From Neonectria sp. B-13 (Eukaryota > Ascomycota > Sordariomycetes > Hypocreales > Nectriaceae), in NCBI GenBank assembly GCA_002682825.1, contig NOKP01000028.1, positions 186,001 to 250,000 of the forward strand: a stretch of 64,000 nucleotides of DNA, given 5' to 3'. Positions 57,879-64,000 of this stretch are shown in pieces. The number at the start of each line of letters is the position of its first letter. The first letter of the stretch is position 1. The position numbers and the translations under genes were made by a program. Under the pieces are notes generated by a model. That model had not been told where the DNA came from, did not search any database, and saw nothing but the letters and a program-made list of their open reading frames with translations.

Positions 57879-59171
57879 CTAAACAGCAATGGGGTCCTTG
57901 TTGATCCTGCAACAGTCAACCGCCGAGCAGAAGCCGACGTCGTTTTCGCTTGTCGAGGCGGCTTTCGGGAGAGTTTGTCGAGCGGGCCATATCTCGCAGT
58001 TGGCGTCGACTTCTCGCTTGTGGTGAGCCTGCATGAGATCGCGGACTGATTTCTGGAAGAACAGGGGGCCCTTTTCCATGGTCGGGTGCATTTCTCCGTT
58101 GACAAAGACGCCAGTGTTGAGGTTCTTCTGCGCGTTGGCGCAGAGGTACTTGTCCTCGGACATGATTCGCTTGTACATGGAGTCGATGATTTCAAAGTCT
58201 TCGTCGCTGGAGTTCTTGTTGCGGTAGACTTCGTACCTCATTGTTGACTTGGTTGGGCCACTGGGCACGAATCGCTGCATGAAGAAGAAGTGCGGCCTTT
58301 GCAAACGGTTAGCCACAGCTCAGGTCGGACTGGGATAATACACTTACGTGACGTTCATCGAGGCGTTGGGGAAGAAGTAGGTGCTGGCAACGTTGAAACC
58401 ACGAGCAATTTGTTCCGGTGTGGGGTTGCCGAAGTGCTGAATATACCCGCCCTTGGTCACGACCTGGTAGGAGCTGAGGTCCGCAATGGCCGGGATATCA
58501 GGATGCGAAGTCTTGCAGTGGTAACACTCGTTGTAGTTGTCTGCCAGGATCTTCCAGTTGTAGTCGCCCTCCATCTCCCACGTGTGGTCGAATTTGTAGT
58601 CGTCGAAGTTGTAGGCTTCGTACCTGGCTTGCTCGTCGATACCCGCGAAGTCGTCGGTCCATGCAACCTCTGGTTTCTCGCCGCCGTCCAAGTTGACCCA
58701 GATGAACCCCTTGCTGTCGATGTGGACATGGATGGGTAGCAGGCCATTCTGAGACTTGTCAAACCCTTCGAGATCTTGGTACCCCGGCGCCTTTGCGAGC
58801 TTGCCGTTGAGGCCGTATGACCACCCGTGGTATTTGCAGGCAAAGATGTTGTTGTGGCCCTGCTCCTCAGTGACAATTGGGAAGGCACGGTGCCTGCAGA
58901 CATTGTGGAACCCGTTGATCTTTCCGTTGCGGTCTCGACAGAGGATGAACTGGAAGTCGGCCACGTCATATCGCAGCCAGTCCCCTGAGTTTTCGAGTCT
59001 GAGCTTGTGTGTGGTGAGGAGCCATTTCTTTGAGAAGATGGCCCGTCTCTCGAGCTCGTACATCTCTGGAGAGGTGTACCAGGAGGCAGGCAAAGCCCTG
59101 ACGGCGGCCTTATCGTCCGCAGGCGTGGAGCCCCCAAGTCCAAAGTAGCTCTTCAGGAATGTTTGGGCCAT
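57879..59171 (-). CDS. Rieske-type non-haem iron monooxygenase (choline/glycine betaine monooxygenase-like), 413 aa
   Basis: Two exons (59171-58348, 58296-57879) join in frame. The Rieske [2Fe-2S] ligands are Cys92, His94, Cys112 and His115 (CRHRAF; CKYHGW). The mononuclear iron site is in DNYNECYHCKTSHPDI, with His218 and His223 as likely ligands and Asn/Glu in the usual bridging region. The length and motif spacing fit choline monooxygenase and the glycine betaine monooxygenase GbcA rather than bulky aromatic-ring dioxygenases. The frame is open upstream to 59456, but the ATG at 59171 starts just before the family's N terminus. A flavin/ferredoxin reductase partner is needed, and none lies in the window. 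It is divergent from a FAD amine oxidase gene 1.7 kb away. Confidence 0.85.
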
Positions 59172-60895
59172 TGTGATGGAAGTATAGTCAAGGAAGACAG
59201 GCTTGGAGACAAGGTAAAGAATTTTTTGAACTGTTGAACTGCTCGAACTTGCTAATGCTACAACTGAATCCTTAGCTTTCCCTTTAAAATCGCCATCCTC
59301 AGCAGCTTGATATAGAATCTGGCACGCCGTATGCCATATCTTCCACCGGAAGCCTTTCACAGATTTGGATACTGAGCGTTCAGGTGGCCGTCTACCCGGG
59401 ATACTAAACCGATCACATGATCGGGAGTTTGACGTCGGAGCCGAATCGCTTATCAAATGCCGTGAAGTGCGGATCCTCCAGCCGGTGGCGCTTAGGGAAT
59501 GCGGGGAGCTGCAAGATTAGTCCGTCGTCACTTGATCTGGTCACCATCTGGACTTGTGGTCCCGTGGCATACCACCACTTCATCTGGCTTGTAGTCTAGT
59601 GCCTCAAAATAGCTACGAGGCCATTGATACGTGGCCCGTATTTGGTTTTGTTCTGTCATCGGTTGCTGGGCGTCGATGCATCGGCGGTCAAGGACATTGC
59701 TCGAGCCCTTGATAGTCATGGGAGCCGACGTCGGAGGTGGTGACTCCACGGGATGAACTGGACATGCAGGCGTGTTGTTGCGATGCTTCAGGCTCTGGTG
59801 CAGGTTTTCCTGGGTCTTGAAGGACATCGTCACCACCTTGAAGATCCCATACTTGCTGGATTGGCAGTCTGCTTTAGGGCCGAAGGCGGGTATGGAATTG
59901 GACCCCATTTTATATCCGCCTTGTGTTTGATTCCGACTAGTGACAGCAAACAGCGTTCAGTTAGCTTGACAACCAGCACAGCAAGACCTAGCCTTGTCTG
60001 ATTTTGGTGGTGTTGGGAACCTCCAACCGTACATATGTGGCTGAGTGGAAGATTAGTCGTCTAGACTCTCCACTTTGCCAAGCCTATGGGAAAGCTTGAT
60101 TTCCTTCTCCAGTTGACACATACGGAGAGAGCCAAAACTCGCAATAATGTCGGGCTACACGGCATTTCTGTGGTTGGTGAGGCTTCACGTGGAGCAATTC
60201 CACCACGCCACTGAACGTTACTCGTTATCCAAGAATGACGTGTTGGTGCAGTGTTGGCTACGACTCCAAGAATGCAAGACCAGATCGTCATTGTCAGTCA
60301 ATGATTCATCGTTGGGCTGCTCCGGCACCGGACAAGATACCAAATCCGTTTTCAACAAAGATCGCGTATACATGACGAACGTCAAAACACGGGGTGCCGG
60401 CCGTGAGTGCATGAGGGTTGCCGCAGTCTTCTTATCTTGAGTTCTAGACTGTGTACGCCCGCAACACGAGATGGCACCTGCATAAGGTCACAGCGAGAGT
60501 TGCGGGAAGCAGTGCCAACTCCGCCGGCGTCTCTAAGCGACCAACTGTGGCTGCGATAAGGCCGGAGTTGTGAGCCGTCCGCAACCGGTCCTTCTCGGCA
60601 GCGGTGGCTGACCGAAGTCAAAGACCACGTGATCGGCCCTCCGGAGACCCCGGCCGACGCCGCAACACTGTTTGTCAAGACTCATGCCAGGTGATATATG
60701 AAGACCCAATCGACGGATAAGGCATCCACCGGTTCTAGCATTGGTTGGGCCGGGAAATACGAGGCCTCCTTCATATCGGTAAACTGACCTCCCTTTCCTC
60801 TCCGACTGTCTCATAGAGCCACTGCCGAGGCCTCATTGCCACCTAGCCTCGCTGCAAGAACACCCTCTTCCCTAAATCAGTCGTTGGTACTCATC
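59172..60895. promoter_or_regulatory. Divergent region between Rieske and FAD oxidase genes
   Basis: 1.7 kb. A 126-codon minus-strand frame at 59528-59908 is not recognised and not called. No clear TATA box. The region could hold shared control of the two flanking oxidative genes. Confidence 0.4.
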
Positions 60896-62311
60896 ATGTC
60901 CTCAAGCCAGCCATCATATATCATTGCCGGAGCAGGTGTATTTGGCGTGTCTACTGCTTACTCCCTGATCAAGAAGTACCCTGACGCGTCGGTGACTCTG
61001 GTTGACCGAGATGCATTCGACGCAGATAGCCGCGTGGCTGCTTCTTGGGACTGGAACAAGGTAGTACGCGCCGACTACGACGACATAGTGTATTGTCAAC
61101 TGGCGCTAGAGGCACAAGACATCTTCAAGTCTGACCCGCTCTGGAAGCCGTACTTCCACGAGACTGGCGTCTACTGGATGTGTCGCAGCGAATACGCGCA
61201 GGATGTCGTCGACAACTACAAGAAACTCGGGCGAAAGGCCGATGTTTCTGCCGTACCCGTTGCCGAGGCCCGTAAGATGTACGGCGGGCTCTTCGACGAC
61301 GCTGATTACTCCGGTGTCAAGGAGGTGCTCATAAACAAGACCAGTGGCTGGGCTGCTGCTGGGGATTGTCTGCGGGCCATTACCCGCCAAGCCATCCAAC
61401 TAGGTGTCAAGTATGTGACGGCTGAAATTGCAACGCTGCAGTTCGATGACGCTGGTCGTTGTTCCGGAGTCAAGGCGAGAAGCGGAGACATACTATCCGC
61501 TTCGCATGTTATCCTCTGCACGGGAGCATTCACGCCCAAGCTGCTGGAGTTGAGCGCTGCGAGCAGTGGCTTGACGGATCTTCGGGCTGGGCCGAGGATC
61601 CTAGCGGGCGGCATCACGACAGGAATGACAACGCTTGATGACGAGTCGTACGGAAGGTTTGCCGATATGCCAGTGGGCTTCCAGGGCTATACTGCAGAAA
61701 CGGGTAATTTGCCACGCGAAAGTGTCACACTGGGCCAACTGACAATTGCAACAGGCCCGTTCATTGGCAGTCTTCCGCCAACCAAGGACAAAGAGCTCAA
61801 ATGGTGGGGACAGACGATTTTCAAAAACACTCGGGAAGTGTTGCCTGGGCGCTTTATCTCGATGCCGCCGCCGGAACCAGACTACGCCCAGTGGAAGGTT
61901 TCTGGAAGGCTTAAAGAAGACATCCGCCATGCGAACCATGTGTTTTACGGGAGGAAGGGTGCCCACTGGAAGATGGAGAAACACCGCATCTGCTGGTACG
62001 TCGCTGGATCGCTGACAAGTAAATACCACTGACCAACCTTGCAAAGGGACGCCTTCACGACGAGCTCCGACTTCATCATCTCGCCGCACGCGGCCTCCAA
62101 AGGGCTTTACCTCGCAACCTGTGGCTCATTCCACGGCTACAAGTTCTTCCCAGTGCTCGGAAAGTACGTACTGCAGATGCTGGAGGGTTCGCTATCTCCT
62201 AACCTGGCGGAGAAATGGGCTTGGGACCGCGACCGGCCAGATCCGTCGCTAAACCCAGAGTGGCCGAGGGCAGAGATGAAAGACCTGCTCGACACGAGTC
62301 CAAAGCTTTGA
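60896..62311 (+). CDS. FAD-dependent amine oxidase, sarcosine oxidase/fructosyl amino acid oxidase type, 454 aa
   Basis: Two exons (60896-61995, 62047-62311) join in frame. The N terminus carries the FAD-binding loop GAGVFG (12-17), followed by YPDASVTLVDRD with the acidic ribose-binding end. Family marks follow: VVRADYDD, SGWAAAGDCLRAITRQA, VILCTGAFTP and, across the splice, ICWDAFTTS. Cys366 in that motif stands where this family attaches FAD covalently. GLYLATCGSFHGYKFFPVLG closes the flavin site. Such enzymes oxidise N-methyl or N-fructosyl amino acids to release hydrogen peroxide and formaldehyde or glucosone. The ATG at 60896 was chosen because the frame upstream has no ATG. The substrate is not decided by sequence. 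Confidence 0.88.
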
Positions 62312-63266
62312 AGGAACACTGTTTGTTCAGAAGGGCCTCATCGCTACGCTCAAATGACGTTTGAGGCGTTACCCCGTCAAAATGTATTGGCGGGGAGAAC
62401 CGGACCAGTGGTGCCAAGGCCAGGAGGTCACAAGTAGAGGGTGTCTTTTGATTGGTAGGACTGATTCCAACAGCCGGTTCCGAGATAAGAGCCCGACGGC
62501 TTCAACACTAGGGGCTTAGATAGACCAAGCTTTTCGAATTTACATGCTTCTTGACCCAATCCACACCAATCACTATCGTGACTACTATCCAACTACATGA
62601 GCTGGTTTATTTAAGTGTAATATTTTGGTCTATTCAGACATATTATACTCCGTGTCGCTTGAGGTGCAGGGTAGCCCCAGCTCACACCCCTTTCTTATTC
62701 GTATCCCCTGTTCCTCTTACTCTCCAGACATTAATCTGTGCAGTATCAAAGGACCACGAGGCTGAGGCTCAGTCTTCCTAGGCCTAGTTGTGATTCGTCT
62801 GACCGTTCTTGATAGTATCGAACTTGTTTAGGCATTCGGCCTCTCACTAAGCCTCATTTCATTGTTCACCGATCCTATGGAATTTAGTATCAATACTAAA
62901 ATACGCCCGGGCTACTGCTGCTTGCTACCACTACCACTACACCTCCTTCTGTCACTGCGGTATCGCCACTGAAGCACCAGCTGATGTGGCTTTATCTGCT
63001 ACGTGGACTGAGTTTGACCAGTACGGCAGATTTTGCCGAATCAGGCACTTTGCGGGGTAGTTGGCTGAAGCCCTTATCCTATTGCAAAGGTCAGAATGCA
63101 CGAGTTGTCATCCCTATTCCTAGATAGGTTTAAACGGAACTCGGGGAGGGTGGTAGCACAGGCCTAAACATAGGCGTCGTCTGCGATGCGGGGTTGACTA
63201 CTTAGTGGAGATGACTCCCTTGGACATCTTCAACGTCACTTTTGTTCTTTTCCGCCAGGGCTCGTC
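62312..63266. other. Intergenic, no gene seen
   Basis: Non-coding sequence between the oxidase gene and the regulator gene. Only short chance frames. Confidence 0.5.
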
Positions 63267-64000
63267 ATGACGCCGCCAGAGGAGAGCATCATTTCTCGCG
63301 GGAGACGACGTTCGCATCATGCCTGCCTCACTTGCAAGTCCGTCACCGTCGCACGTTTTCTTGTATAATGAATGCTGATTTTGGTGTAGAAGAAAGAAGA
63401 CTCGCTGTCCCGGCGAAAGGCCGGCCTGCTCAAGTTGTTCCCGGCTCAAGCAGCGATGTTCCTACCCGCCCCCGGTAAGACCGCTGCAAAGCGGCCCTTC
63501 GGTACGTTGCACCACATGCCCTCCAGTCGTCTACGCATCCTGACCATCAACAGGAGGAAAGACTGGCACACTTGGAAGAGAAATTAGATCTCCTCTTGAG
63601 TGGCGGGAGCTTGTATATACGAACCTGAGACACCACAGATGCAACTTATTCTGACTGGGCTATCAGGACTAGACATGCCGCACGTCAAGAACAGGCATTT
63701 GAAGAAATCACAGACCGTTGGGATAAGTCTTACTCAACAAGTCCTCCAGCACCCGAGCCAAATTACCCTGGCAACCACATCTCGAGCGCCTTATCCGACG
63801 TTGAAGACTCGTATTCGCGGCCTAACCCCTCAGACATGGCACGGGGTATCAGTCTCTACTTTAAGTTCTGCCACAGGCAACCCATCTGGTGCTTTGAGCG
63901 CGAAGAAATCAGCGACTACGGCACCCTCCCTGAGGAGCTCGCTTGCAGTATCCTGGTGCTGACCTCGCGCTTCTCGGAAAGGCGCGACCAGCTGCAGGTG
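63267..64000 (+). CDS. Zn(II)2Cys6 fungal transcription factor, 3' end outside the window
   Basis: Four exons (63267-63337, 63390-63474, 63554-63612, 63667 to beyond 64000) give an open frame. Residues about 22-50 form the binuclear zinc cluster: C-L-T-C, then KRKKTRC, ERPACSSC and LKQRC, with six Cys in the correct spacing. The second exon begins inside the cluster, a common intron site in this family. The next exon, EERLAHLEEKLDLLL, is the short coiled-coil used for dimerisation. The last visible part (SLYFKFCHRQPIWCFE) opens the fungal transcription-factor middle region. It may control nearby genes such as the FAD oxidase, but this is only suggested by position. Confidence 0.85.

Noticed and set aside
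59528..59908. 126-codon minus-strand frame between the Rieske and FAD oxidase genes
   Set aside because: No recognisable motif, and it lies in the likely shared promoter region.

Overview
The window is filamentous-ascomycete DNA, most likely from the Hypocreales (a Metarhizium- or Fusarium-like fungus). Genes carry short 45-80 bp GT-AG introns with GTAAGT-type donors. Two HET-domain genes are present, with a Zn(II)2Cys6 regulator, secreted plant-polymer hydrolases and a 13.4-kb AT-rich block of retrotransposon DNA that looks destroyed by repeat-induced point mutation (RIP). The genus is inference; nothing in the sequence fixes it.

Region 1 (1-12.6 kb): an unrecognised multi-exon gene running off the left edge is divergent from a very large gene (2841-11453, one 51-nt intron, 2853 aa) for a TcA-type subunit of bacterial insecticidal Tc toxins. 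Just downstream and convergent is a short ORF that looks like one or two blades of a beta-propeller or lectin-like protein.

Region 2 (12.6-26.0 kb): a Ty1/Copia-like LTR retrotransposon with 258-bp LTRs and an exact 5-bp target duplication (GTACG). A Ty3/Gypsy-like element with 196-bp LTRs is nested inside it. Both lie on the minus strand and are full of stops. A less mutated segment near 16.5-17.4 kb holds six copies of a 16-bp tandem repeat.

Region 3 (26-43 kb): a small protein with a threefold beta-prism/MABP-like repeat, a HET gene, an NmrA-like fragment, an F-box-like gene, a decayed short-chain dehydrogenase, an MDR-family enoyl reductase-like gene, a divergent pair of NmrA-like paralogues with identical intron layout, and a second HET gene broken by one in-frame stop.

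Region 4 (43-64 kb): an esterase of the siderophore-esterase type, a secreted pectate lyase, a secreted GH35 beta-galactosidase, a DUF6604-like protein, a secreted Cys-rich protein of four repeats, a Rieske monooxygenase, a FAD amine oxidase of the sarcosine oxidase/amadoriase type, and the start of a Zn(II)2Cys6 transcription factor at the right edge.

Possible joint functions, all inferred: the Tc-like gene, the lectin-like fragment and the beta-prism protein may be remains of one toxin-related island split by the transposon. The Rieske and FAD oxidase genes could act in sequence in breakdown of a methylated amine such as choline or glycine betaine. The pectate lyase and beta-galactosidase would act together on pectic side chains.
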